NCBI GenBank assembly: GCA_017524545.1
Contig: JAFXVN010000081.1
Coordinates: forward strand, 27,355-91,354
Direction: 5' to 3'
Length of the DNA stretch: 64,000 nucleotides
Source: Bacteroidaceae bacterium
GTDB lineage: Bacteria; Bacteroidota; Bacteroidia; Bacteroidales; Bacteroidaceae
Shown: piece by piece, positions 33,177 to 41,227 of the stretch
How the letters are laid out: each line of letters starts with the position of its first letter
Numbering within the stretch: position 1 is the first letter of the stretch
Translations under genes and position numbers: made by a program
Notes under the pieces: model-generated
Told to the model about the DNA's origin: nothing
What the model saw: only the letters and a program-made list of their open reading frames with translations
The model's database searches: none

Positions 33177-34784
33177 CTACTTGATGTTCGGTTCTTCGAG
33201 ACCAAGGCCTTTCTTCTTGTCCACGACTTTCAGGACGAAACCGAGCAGAAGGGCTGCGACGCCGAGGCAGGCCAGCATAACAAGCGGAGCTGTGTAGTCG
33301 AACTTTGTGGGGTCTTCTACGCCGGGGTTTGTGGCATCCAAGACCTTGCCGATAAGCAGGGGGAAGAGCCACAGACCGATGTTCTGAATCCAGAAGATGA
33401 GGGCGTAGGCAGAACCTATCACCTTGGCATCCACCAGCTTGGGCACAGAAGGCCACAGCGAAGCAGGCACGAGCGAGAAGCTGGAACCCAGCACAAGGAT
33501 GGTGATGTAGGCAATGGCGATACCGCCCACGGCAGAATCCCTGAACAGCGGCAGCACGAAGGCGAAGGTCAGGTGGCAGAAGATGAGCAGCAGCGAACCG
33601 AGAATCAGCATCGTGGCTGCCTTGCCCTTATGGTCAACATAACTGCCCAAAATAGGCGTGATGAGCACGGCCAGAAGCGGGAACACCGCGAAGATGCTCT
33701 CTGCGGACTGGCGCATGAAGCCCATGTAGCAATAGCAGACAAGGGCAAGGATGCTGGCGGCCAAGAGGGTAAACTTCTTGGCGCTGCTCTTCTGGAAGTT
33801 GCTGGCAAAACCTGCGGCGGCAACAAACAGCATGATGATGTACTGGACGATGGTCACGCTCTCACTGGCCCAGAACGAATTGGCATCGGGAGCCACGAGC
33901 GTGAGGTTGCACTGGAGCATGTTCACGGCATACTTCTGGAAGGGGAAAATGGCGCTGTAATAGAGCACGCAAAGCAGGGCAACCAACCAGAAGCCGCTGC
34001 TGGTGAGAATCTGACTAAGGTCGCTGATTTTGAAGGGGTCGTCCTTCTCCTCTGCCTCGCCAGTCTGTGCATCGAGTTTCCTGTCCATCACGAAATAGAC
34101 GATGCTCATAATGAGGGCAATGCACATCAGCACCACGCCGAAAGCAACCGAGCGGCTGACGCTGACACAGCCACCCAGACGGGCAAAGAAGGGCGAGAAT
34201 ATCATGCACGTTGCCACACCGAGACGCGCCAAAGCCATCTCGCTGCCCATTGCCAAGGCCATTTCTCTGCCTTTGAACCACTTGACGATACCGCGAGAGA
34301 CGGTAATGCCTGCCATCTCCACGCCACAGCCGAATATCATAAAGCCGCAGGCTGCGAACTTGGCAGATGCTGGCATCCCCTCATAGAAGGGCGACACACC
34401 GAGTTCGTCGAACACGGGAATGTAGTTCAAATGGCTGTTGAACCAAGCCTCCAAGCCTGTGCCCATGAAGCTCTCATCCACGGCGTACCACTTGATGCAG
34501 GCACCGATGAGCATCACAGCGGCAGAGAGAATCATCGTGAAGCGCACGCCCATCTTGTCGAGGATGATGCCTGCGAAGATGAGGAAGAAGGCAAAAACAT
34601 TGAGGAACACCTCGGAGCCTTGCATCGTGCCGAAGGCTGTGGAGTCCCATCCACGGGTCTCCTGCATCAAGTCCTTGATGGGAGAAAGGATGTCCATGAA
34701 GATGTAGCTGCAGAACATGGCGAGCGCCAAGAGCAGCAGTGCAGTCCAGCGCATCCCAGCGCTGTCGCGAAGAGTCTTTTCCAT
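33177..34784 (-). CDS. MFS transporter
   Basis: A 535-residue inner-membrane permease with about 12 hydrophobic segments. The SRGIVKWFKGREMALAMG segment lies in the expected place of a conserved MFS loop. An enlarged loop after the first helices (about 95-125) and a central loop (DAQTGEAEEKDDPFK) split two halves. The substrate is not evident. It is the last gene of a reverse-strand run with the S9 peptidase 43 bases upstream, so import of peptides or amino acids released by that enzyme is an attractive but unproven idea. Confidence 0.85.
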   Translation of the reverse strand: MEKTLRDSAGMRWTALLLLALAMFCSYIFMDILSPIKDLMQETRGWDSTAFGTMQGSEVFLNVFAFFLIFAGIILDKMGVRFTMILSAAVMLIGACIKWYAVDESFMGTGLEAWFNSHLNYIPVFDELGVSPFYEGMPASAKFAACGFMIFGCGVEMAGITVSRGIVKWFKGREMALAMGSEMALARLGVATCMIFSPFFARLGGCVSVSRSVAFGVVLMCIALIMSIVYFVMDRKLDAQTGEAEEKDDPFKISDLSQILTSSGFWLVALLCVLYYSAIFPFQKYAVNMLQCNLTLVAPDANSFWASESVTIVQYIIMLFVAAAGFASNFQKSSAKKFTLLAASILALVCYCYMGFMRQSAESIFAVFPLLAVLITPILGSYVDHKGKAATMLILGSLLLIFCHLTFAFVLPLFRDSAVGGIAIAYITILVLGSSFSLVPASLWPSVPKLVDAKVIGSAYALIFWIQNIGLWLFPLLIGKVLDATNPGVEDPTKFDYTAPLVMLACLGVAALLLGFVLKVVDKKKGLGLEEPNIK

Positions 34785-34787
34785 TTA

Positions 34788-34873
34788 CAATTTAACGATT
34801 TACGATTTACAATTTATTTACAATTCACTATTTATTCTCCCCCTTTAAGGGGGAGTCAGAGGGGGTCTTCAGC
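34788..34873. repeat. composite 3'-end element at the S9 peptidase gene
   Basis: In gene orientation: AAGACCCCCTCTGACTCCCC, the palindrome CTCCCCCTTAAAGGGGGAG, AATAAATAGTGAATTG, then tandem TTGTAAAT/CGTAAAT words up to the MFS start. The first half is translated and gives the last residues of the peptidase; the element supplies its stop codon. Matches the elements after the FAH and pgk genes. Confidence 0.8.
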
Positions 34874-37098
34874 CAGCGGTCGAGCCATGCGAAGTAAGTC
34901 CTCTGCCAGAGGATGCCGTTCTGTGGCTTGAGCACCCAGTGGTTCTCGTCGGGGAAGATGAGCAGCTGTGCCTCGATGCCTCGCATACGGGCGGCATTGA
35001 AGGCACTCATGCCTTGCGTGGCATTGATGCGGTAGTCCTTCTCGCCATGAATGCAGAGGATGGGTGTGTCCCACTTATCGACGAAGCGGTGGGGAGAGTT
35101 CTCGTAGGTGCGGCGCGCGCGTTCTGTCTGGTCTTTGTTCCAGTAGGCATCGTCATACTCCCAGTTGGAGAACCAGTTCTCCTCCGTCTCGGTGTACATT
35201 GCTTCGAGGTTGAAGGCACCATCATGGGCAATGAAGCACTTGAAGCGGCCTTCGTGATGGCCTGCCAAGTAATAGACAGAGAAGCCTCCGAAGCTGGCAC
35301 CGACGGCACCCAAGCGGTCTTTATCGACGTAGGGAATGTTCTCTGCGGCATCATCGATGGCAGAGAGATAGTCCTTCATGCACTGTCCTGTCCAGTCGCC
35401 GCTAATTTCTTCAAGCCATTCCTGACCGAAGCCTGGCACACCTCGACGGTTCGGGGCAATCACCACATAGCCTTGCGAAGCCATTATCATAAAGTTCCAG
35501 CGGTAACTCCAGAACTGCGAGACGGCACTCTGCGGCCCGCCCTCGCAGAAGAGCAAGGTGGGGTACTTCTTCGAAGCATCGAAGTGAGGCGGCTGGATAA
35601 TCCAGTAGAGCATGTGCTGTCCGTCGGTGGTCTTCACCCAACGTTGCTCGATGCCGGGCTTGGCAAGCTGGTCGAGGATGTCCTTGTTGACTTCGGTAAT
35701 CTGCTTTATCTGCAGCCCCTCTCCATCTCCTTCCGAGGAGGGAGTGACCACATACAGGTCGGCTGGAGCTGTGATGCTATGGCGTTCGGCAAGAACCTTG
35801 TCGCCCAGCATCTGCAATGAGCCGAAGTCGGCCCAGTCCTTGGTAAGTTGCTTGACCTCTCCCTTCAAGTTGGTGCTATAGAGGTTCTCTGTGGCGTGCC
35901 AAACCCCTATATAATATAATGTATAGGAATCGGGTGCCCAGCAGAAGTCGTCAACGCTGGAGTCGAAGGACTCGGTGACGTAGGTCTTGGTGCCTTCCTT
36001 CAGGTCGTAGATGCAGAGGCGCTGGCGGTCGCTTTCGTAGCCGTCGCGCTCCATCGAGAGCCAAGCCACGTAGCGTCCATCGGGAGAGAATTTCGGATTC
36101 GTGTCGTAGCCAACGTTCTCATCCTTATGCTTAACGTTGATTTCCTGGTCTTTCAGTGTCTTGGTGGGATTCAACTGCTTCCCATCGCCATGATAAGCCA
36201 TCTCATTGCAGCCAAGAATACCAAACTCTCTGAACTGCTTACACAGGTTCTTTGTGTGCTCAATATTGTTAAGGTCGCGAGCTTCAACTTCATAAAGGAA
36301 GATGTCGCTATCGGTCGAGATGCTATACTCCAAGCCGGTCTTGCAGCGACAAGTAAAGGCGATAAACTTCGAGTCAGGGCTCCAAGCCAATTGCTCAATA
36401 CCGCCGAAGGGCTCCATGGGGCATTCGAAGGGTTCTCCCTCGAGGATGTCTGTTCCGTCTGTGGCAATAGTATTGCCACTTACTGAACAGAGGAAGGGAT
36501 GCTGGATGCTCTCCACATAGTGGTCCCAATGGCGATACATCAAGTCGTTCACCACGCGGCCAGTGGCTTTGGGCAGGTCCTCGGGGTTCTTCTGGATGAT
36601 TTCGTTGAAGTCGATGCTCTGCAAGAGGATGACCTTCTTGCCATCAGGAGCAAAGAGGAAGCCCTCGACTTTGCCTTCCGTCTCGGACATCTGCTTGCGG
36701 CTCTTGCCCTTCAGGTTCATCTTCCAGACCTCGCCTTCCCTTATGAAGGCAATGGTCTCATTGTCGAGCCACTGCGCATCGGTCTCGTTCTCAGTATCTT
36801 CGGTCAGTTGCTTCTGCTCGCTGCCGTCGGCATTCATCATCCAAAGTACTTGATGGCTCTTGTTCTCCTCGACGCTGTAGTAGCCCATCTGGAAGACGAT
36901 GTGCTTGCCGTCGGGCGAGGCTTGATAGCCACTAATGCGGCTCATTGCCCACAGAGCCTCTGGGGTCATCAAGTCGCTTTCGAGCTGAACTGTTTGCTTT
37001 TGGATATTCACCTTGTCGCTCTCTTTCTGTGTGCCACAAGACATGAGTAATAATGAAATAATGAAGAAATGAAAGAATGAATGGTTGTTGAGTCTCAT
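34828..37098 (-). CDS. S9-family prolyl oligopeptidase-like peptidase, DPP5-like lipoprotein
   Basis: A 756-residue envelope peptidase. The signal peptide ends in LLLMSCGTQ, a lipobox. Residues about 50-480 form a beta-propeller (SPDGKHIVFQ, WSPDSKFIAF, FSPDGRYVAW). The hydrolase domain has Ser602 in GASFGGFSVYYLAGHHEG, Asp in HGEKDYRI and His in DENHWV. The IAHDGAFN and NWFSNWEYDD segments resemble dipeptidyl peptidase 5 of Porphyromonas gingivalis. Such enzymes free dipeptides from protein in asaccharolytic or proteolytic Bacteroidales. The last residues (TPSDSPLKGENK) are translated repeat. Likely cotranscribed with yidC, 34 bases upstream, and the MFS gene. Confidence 0.9.
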   Translation of the reverse strand: MRLNNHSFFHFFIISLLLMSCGTQKESDKVNIQKQTVQLESDLMTPEALWAMSRISGYQASPDGKHIVFQMGYYSVEENKSHQVLWMMNADGSEQKQLTEDTENETDAQWLDNETIAFIREGEVWKMNLKGKSRKQMSETEGKVEGFLFAPDGKKVILLQSIDFNEIIQKNPEDLPKATGRVVNDLMYRHWDHYVESIQHPFLCSVSGNTIATDGTDILEGEPFECPMEPFGGIEQLAWSPDSKFIAFTCRCKTGLEYSISTDSDIFLYEVEARDLNNIEHTKNLCKQFREFGILGCNEMAYHGDGKQLNPTKTLKDQEINVKHKDENVGYDTNPKFSPDGRYVAWLSMERDGYESDRQRLCIYDLKEGTKTYVTESFDSSVDDFCWAPDSYTLYYIGVWHATENLYSTNLKGEVKQLTKDWADFGSLQMLGDKVLAERHSITAPADLYVVTPSSEGDGEGLQIKQITEVNKDILDQLAKPGIEQRWVKTTDGQHMLYWIIQPPHFDASKKYPTLLFCEGGPQSAVSQFWSYRWNFMIMASQGYVVIAPNRRGVPGFGQEWLEEISGDWTGQCMKDYLSAIDDAAENIPYVDKDRLGAVGASFGGFSVYYLAGHHEGRFKCFIAHDGAFNLEAMYTETEENWFSNWEYDDAYWNKDQTERARRTYENSPHRFVDKWDTPILCIHGEKDYRINATQGMSAFNAARMRGIEAQLLIFPDENHWVLKPQNGILWQRTYFAWLDRWLKTPSDSPLKGENK

Positions 37099-37136
37099 CT
37101 TTAATCTTTAATCCTTAATCTTTAATCTTTAATTAT
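37099..37136. repeat. tandem CTTTAAT arm between yidC and the S9 gene
   Basis: CTTTAATCTTTAATCCTTAA and its continuation fill the whole gap and touch the last codon of yidC. The same words recur at 51256-51282 between the RND and TolC-like genes. Confidence 0.65.
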
Positions 37137-38992
37137 CTTCGCTTCGCCTGTTCCTGCTGCATCTTCTGCAGGGCTTCGAGACGTGCCTGAAGGCCAGAAA
37201 CCTTCTTCGGGTCGTTCTTGTGCTGCGCATGATAAGCCTCGAGACCGGCAAGAAGCTTCTTGTCGTCGGTTGACCAGCGCAGGTACCACATCGTTAGGAT
37301 GCTAATTAAGCCGGACACGAAGTAGTAGTAGCTCAAACCGCTACTGTACTCGTTGAACATGAAGAAGAACGCCAGGGGCATAATGTACATCATGTATTGC
37401 ATCATCTTCATCTGCTGTGCCTGCTCGCCAGTGAACTGGCTCTGCTGCTGACGCATGGAAATCCAGGTGTTGATGAGGTTCGTTGCACTAAAGAGGAGAC
37501 AGAAGACGCTCAAGTGGTTGCCGATGAGCCAGAGGTCGCTGTCCCAGCGGATGAGGTCGTCGTAGGCGCTGAGGTCGTCTGCCCAAAGGAAGCTCTCGCC
37601 TCGCAGGTCAATGGCATTGGGGATGAAGTTGAACAAAGCTATCCAGATAGGCGCCTGTATGAGCATCGGCAGGCAGCCACCCATCGGGCTGACACCGTAC
37701 TGGCTGTAGAGCTGCATCATGGCCTGCTGCTTCTGCATGGCTTGGTCTTGGTTGGGATATTGCTTGGCCAGTTCGTCGAGCTTCGGCTTGAGCACGCGCA
37801 TCTTGGCACTGCTCATGTAGCTCTTCTTCTGCGTCGGATAGACCAGCACCTTGACAATGACCGTCAGCAAGAAGAGGACAAGTCCCATAGGCAGACCGGC
37901 ATGTTTGAGCCAGTCGAAGATGTAGAGGATGGACCAGCGGTTGATGAAGCGGAATATCCACCAGCCGAGATAGACCAGTTCGTCGAGGTCGGCTTCCGAG
38001 CCGTAAGCCGTCATCTTGCTGTGCTCCTTGAGGATATGGAAATCGTTCGGGCCGAGGTACATCTGCAACTCGGTGGGCTTGCTGCCAGTCGGGTCGAAGA
38101 AGGTCTTCAGCTGCGCCTCGTAGGTTTTCAGGAAACCGCTCTTCTTGTCAGCTTCCTGTGTGCTGGAGAGCTGCGCCTCTGTGAAGTCCTGCGAAGCGAT
38201 GAGAACGGCGCTGAAGAACTGGTTCTTGAAGGCAACCCACTCCAAAGCTTCCTCGGGACTCTTGGTCTCGTCGCTCGTCTCGCTGAGCTTCTTCACGCCT
38301 TTGTCCTTCCTCATATAGGTGAGGCTGCTGTATCGGTTCTCGAAGTCGGCTCCCTTCTCCTGCTGCATGATGCGGTCGGTCCAGCTGATGTCCATTGCCT
38401 TCATGTTGGGGGCAAAGAATCCGTCCAGACCTGTGGTGCGCAGTGAGATATCGACCATGTAGGAGTCGGGGCGCAGGCGGTAGCTGATGGCAAGGCGTTT
38501 GCCGTCCTGCTCTGCTATCATCGTGACGCTGCTGTCTGTCTGCTCTGTGGGGGTGAAGAAAAGGTTGCTGCTGATAATGTTCTCCTGCTTGCCAGCCAAG
38601 GAGAAAGTCAGTTGCGCGTCCTTGCGGGTCATAAGCATGACGTCGCCCTCGTGGTTGCGGCTCTTGTAGCCCAAAATCTCAGCATTCTGAATGGTGCCGC
38701 CCAAGGTGCTCAGGGTCACTTTCACCTTGTTGTTTCTGAGCACAATCTCCTGCTCCTCGCCATTGCGGGAAGAGAAGAAGAGGGAGGTGCTGTCGGTCGT
38801 TGCTGGTGATGCAGCGACTGCGGCAGCGGCTTTTGCCTTCTCTGCATCTTCCTGCATCTGTTTTTGTACGGCAGCGATGCTGTCCTGAAGTGCCATTGCC
38901 TCCAGCTCTTCCTTGCTCGGCTGGCTGTACCAGCTGAAACCAATCACAACGAGGGCAATGAGAATGAATCCTGTTACTGTGTTTTTATCCAT
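37133..38992 (-). CDS. yidC: membrane protein insertase YidC
   Basis: A 619-residue inner-membrane insertase that works alone or with SecYEG. The first helix (NTVTGFILIALVVIGFSWYS) is an anchor, followed by a large periplasmic beta domain (about 55-350) as in Gram-negative YidC, and the core of five helices (AGLPMGLVLFLLTVIVKVLV onward), including MGGCLPMLIQAPIWIALF. The C-terminus is basic (QEQAKRR). The length is usual for Bacteroidetes. It has a promoter at 39023 and reads into the S9 peptidase gene. Confidence 0.95.
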   Translation of the reverse strand: MDKNTVTGFILIALVVIGFSWYSQPSKEELEAMALQDSIAAVQKQMQEDAEKAKAAAAVAASPATTDSTSLFFSSRNGEEQEIVLRNNKVKVTLSTLGGTIQNAEILGYKSRNHEGDVMLMTRKDAQLTFSLAGKQENIISSNLFFTPTEQTDSSVTMIAEQDGKRLAISYRLRPDSYMVDISLRTTGLDGFFAPNMKAMDISWTDRIMQQEKGADFENRYSSLTYMRKDKGVKKLSETSDETKSPEEALEWVAFKNQFFSAVLIASQDFTEAQLSSTQEADKKSGFLKTYEAQLKTFFDPTGSKPTELQMYLGPNDFHILKEHSKMTAYGSEADLDELVYLGWWIFRFINRWSILYIFDWLKHAGLPMGLVLFLLTVIVKVLVYPTQKKSYMSSAKMRVLKPKLDELAKQYPNQDQAMQKQQAMMQLYSQYGVSPMGGCLPMLIQAPIWIALFNFIPNAIDLRGESFLWADDLSAYDDLIRWDSDLWLIGNHLSVFCLLFSATNLINTWISMRQQQSQFTGEQAQQMKMMQYMMYIMPLAFFFMFNEYSSGLSYYYFVSGLISILTMWYLRWSTDDKKLLAGLEAYHAQHKNDPKKVSGLQARLEALQKMQQEQAKRR

Positions 38993-39022
38993 AATGCTTT
39001 TGCGGTTATTCTTTCAAGCGCA

Positions 39023-39030
39023 CAAAGGTA
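39023..39030 (-). promoter_or_regulatory. -7 box of yidC
   Basis: TACCTTTG on the reverse strand, 30 bases before the ATG at 38992. Confidence 0.65.
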
Positions 39031-39136
39031 CGAATAAAAGTTGAAAAGTTAAAGCGTTAGATAGTTAAAGAGATATAAAGGCAGCATTTTCGCCAAAATT
39101 CTTCATTATTCATTCTTCATTCTTCATTTATTGTTG

Positions 39137-39144
39137 TACCTTTG
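39137..39144 (+). promoter_or_regulatory. -7 box of the DUF3078 gene
   Basis: TACCTTTG, 16 bases before the ATG at 39161. It shows that the upstream TTG at 39131 cannot be the start. Just before it are tandem ATTCTTC words (39098-39130). Confidence 0.7.
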
Positions 39145-39160
39145 CATAAATTTAGGAGAA

Positions 39161-40498
39161 ATGAAGCGTCTTACAATACTTTTGTGCATCTACATGCTGG
39201 CACAGGGAGCCAGCAGTGCCATAAGGACGGATGATAACGCGACACCCTCAGCGATGCAAGACGAAGTCCCGGCAGACACCTCCCTCCTGCTGAACAGCTA
39301 CCTGCAAGCTATCGAGGAATTGGCCAGAGAACGTGATTCGCTGAACAATGTCAAGGCTTATCCGTCGCCCAATGCCTACTACTTCCAAATCCTTTCCCTT
39401 CCCACACTCTACAATTCACCTCTGCACCAGATGATGAGCAGGGCAGATTCCACCACCGCCGACCCGCAGTTGCAACGCCTCTTTTCCATCCGCAAAGCAT
39501 TGTCGCAGCTCTACACCGAGACACCACAGCTTGTGGTGCAGACGGAGCATGAAATCAGAGGGCAGTCCGCCATCCGCAGCGATGTGAACGACATGCTGCA
39601 GTCCTCCGACAAGCTTGCCGAGAAAGTGGCTGCCGCTACGCTCACGCCCGAGGTGGACGAACCGGTGGAGGTCATCACCCGCCGCCCGAACTTCTGGAAG
39701 TTCTCGGGCAGTGCATCGCTGGAGTTCATTCAGAACCACTTCTCGGACAACTGGTACAAGGGCGGCGAGTCAAACTATGCCGGCAACTCGTCGGTCACGC
39801 TTCGCGCCAACTACAACGACCAGCGCCGAATCAGCTGGGAGAACACGCTGGATGCCCAGCTGGGTTTCCAGACGACGGAGAAAGACGAGGAGCACTCCTT
39901 CCGCCCCACCAGCAACGTGCTTCGCTTCACTACCAATGCAGGCTACAAGGCTTGGAAGAACCTCTACTACTCCTTGCAAGTCATCCTCCAGACACAGCTT
40001 GCGCCCAACTACAAGAAGAACAGCATACACCTTTCATCCAAGTTCCTTTCCCCACTCGAAGTTACCGTGGCGCCTGGTATGAAGTGGGAAATCTCCTGCG
40101 GCAAGAAGAAGCAGTTCACCGGCACGCTCCACATGGCTCCCCTTGCCATGAAAGTGGTGTACGTCAAGCTGGACAGCATCGTCACCAACTTCGGCATCGA
40201 GGAGGGAAAGAATCAGACGACGACATTCGGTCCAAACGTCACGTTCGACATGCGATGGCAGATTTGCAAGCAACTCCTCTGGACAAGCCGCATCTACTGG
40301 ATGAGCGACTACGAATACAACATCTGCGAGTGGGAGAACAACTTCAACTTCAGCCTCACCAAGTACATCACGGCAAAGGCGCATCTCTATCCCCGCTTCG
40401 ACAACAGCAACGAGAAATACCGTTCCGGGGAGGACCACGACGGCACCTACTTCATGTTCAAGGAATGGGTCAGCCTCGGGCTGTCGTACAGCTTTTAA
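39161..40498 (+). CDS. DUF3078 family envelope protein
   Basis: A 445-residue exported protein (signal peptide 1-20). Residues 20-170 are helical. From about 175 onward, [40 protein letters not shown] and the final [11 protein letters not shown] with a terminal Phe look like a beta-barrel of the DUF3078 group. The role of the family is unknown; an outer-membrane location is inferred from the terminal aromatic residue. engB follows 23 bases later on the same strand, so they may be cotranscribed. Confidence 0.85.
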   Translation: MKRLTILLCIYMLAQGASSAIRTDDNATPSAMQDEVPADTSLLLNSYLQAIEELARERDSLNNVKAYPSPNAYYFQILSLPTLYNSPLHQMMSRADSTTADPQLQRLFSIRKALSQLYTETPQLVVQTEHEIRGQSAIRSDVNDMLQSSDKLAEKVAAATLTPEVDEPVEVITRRPNFWKFSGSASLEFIQNHFSDNWYKGGESNYAGNSSVTLRANYNDQRRISWENTLDAQLGFQTTEKDEEHSFRPTSNVLRFTTNAGYKAWKNLYYSLQVILQTQLAPNYKKNSIHLSSKFLSPLEVTVAPGMKWEISCGKKKQFTGTLHMAPLAMKVVYVKLDSIVTNFGIEEGKNQTTTFGPNVTFDMRWQICKQLLWTSRIYWMSDYEYNICEWENNFNFSLTKYITAKAHLYPRFDNSNEKYRSGEDHDGTYFMFKEWVSLGLSYSF

Positions 40499-40521
40499 CA
40501 GATTCAAACCTTCAATGTACA

Positions 40522-41214
40522 ATGACAATTAAATCCGCCGAATACTTCATCAGCAGTCCCCGCGTGGAGCAGTGTCCCGAGGGGGAACGACCCGAGTTCG
40601 CCTTCATCGGGCGAAGCAACGTGGGCAAGTCCAGCCTTATCAACATGCTGACTGGCAGGCCCGGCCTTGCCAAGACATCCGCCACACCCGGTAAGACCAT
40701 CCTCATCAACCATTTCAGAATTAACAGCTCCCTCTCCGCTCCCCCTTTGGGGGAGTACTCTCGAAAATCAGAAGGAGGGCAGCTTGAACACTCCCCCAAA
40801 GGGGGAGCAGGAGGGGGCATTTTTTTTGTTGACCTGCCAGGCTACGGCTATGCCAAGCGTGGTATGCAGCAGCGCGACGAGTTGCAGCGCATGATATCGG
40901 GCTACATCCTGCGTCGCGAACAGATGATGAACCTTTTCCTGCTCATCGATGTCCGCCACGAACCGCAGCGTATCGACATGGAGTTCATACAATGGCTCGG
41001 GGAGAATGCCGTCCCGTTCAGCATTGTCTTCACCAAAGCTGACAAACTCTCAAAAGGAAAACTTGCAGCCAACGTCAAGCACTACCTCGGCGAACTATCA
41101 AAGGAGTGGGAGGAACTGCCGCCCCACTTCATCACCAGCAGTGAAACCCGCCAAGGACGAGAGGAACTGCTTGCCTACATCGACGAAATCCTGACAGGGC
41201 AGATTCCTGCCTGA
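40522..41214 (+). CDS. engB: ribosome biogenesis GTP-binding protein EngB (YsxC/YihA) with an in-frame repeat insertion
   Basis: A 230-residue GTPase needed for assembly of the large ribosomal subunit. G1 is GRSNVGKSS (30-38); the G3 motif DLPGYGYAK starts at Asp104; G4 is TKAD near residue 173; the [11 protein letters not shown] segment is G5. Family members are about 200 residues long. The extra 30 residues (69-99: [16 protein letters not shown] and a glycine-rich end) are translation of a 90-base palindromic element, placed just before the G3 strand. Without it the protein would be of normal length. All GTPase motifs are intact, so function is probably kept. Confidence 0.93.
   Translation: MTIKSAEYFISSPRVEQCPEGERPEFAFIGRSNVGKSSLINMLTGRPGLAKTSATPGKTILINHFRINSSLSAPPLGEYSRKSEGGQLEHSPKGGAGGGIFFVDLPGYGYAKRGMQQRDELQRMISGYILRREQMMNLFLLIDVRHEPQRIDMEFIQWLGENAVPFSIVFTKADKLSKGKLAANVKHYLGELSKEWEELPPHFITSSETRQGREELLAYIDEILTGQIPA
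40728..40817. repeat. palindromic element inserted in engB
   Basis: Arms carry GCTCCCCCTTTGGGGGAG and ACTCCCCCAAAGGGGGAGC in inverted order around a spacer of about 34 bases. Total length is 90 bases, a multiple of three, and it is free of stops in the frame used. Confidence 0.9.
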
Positions 41215-41227
41215 GCGCAGACCGTCC

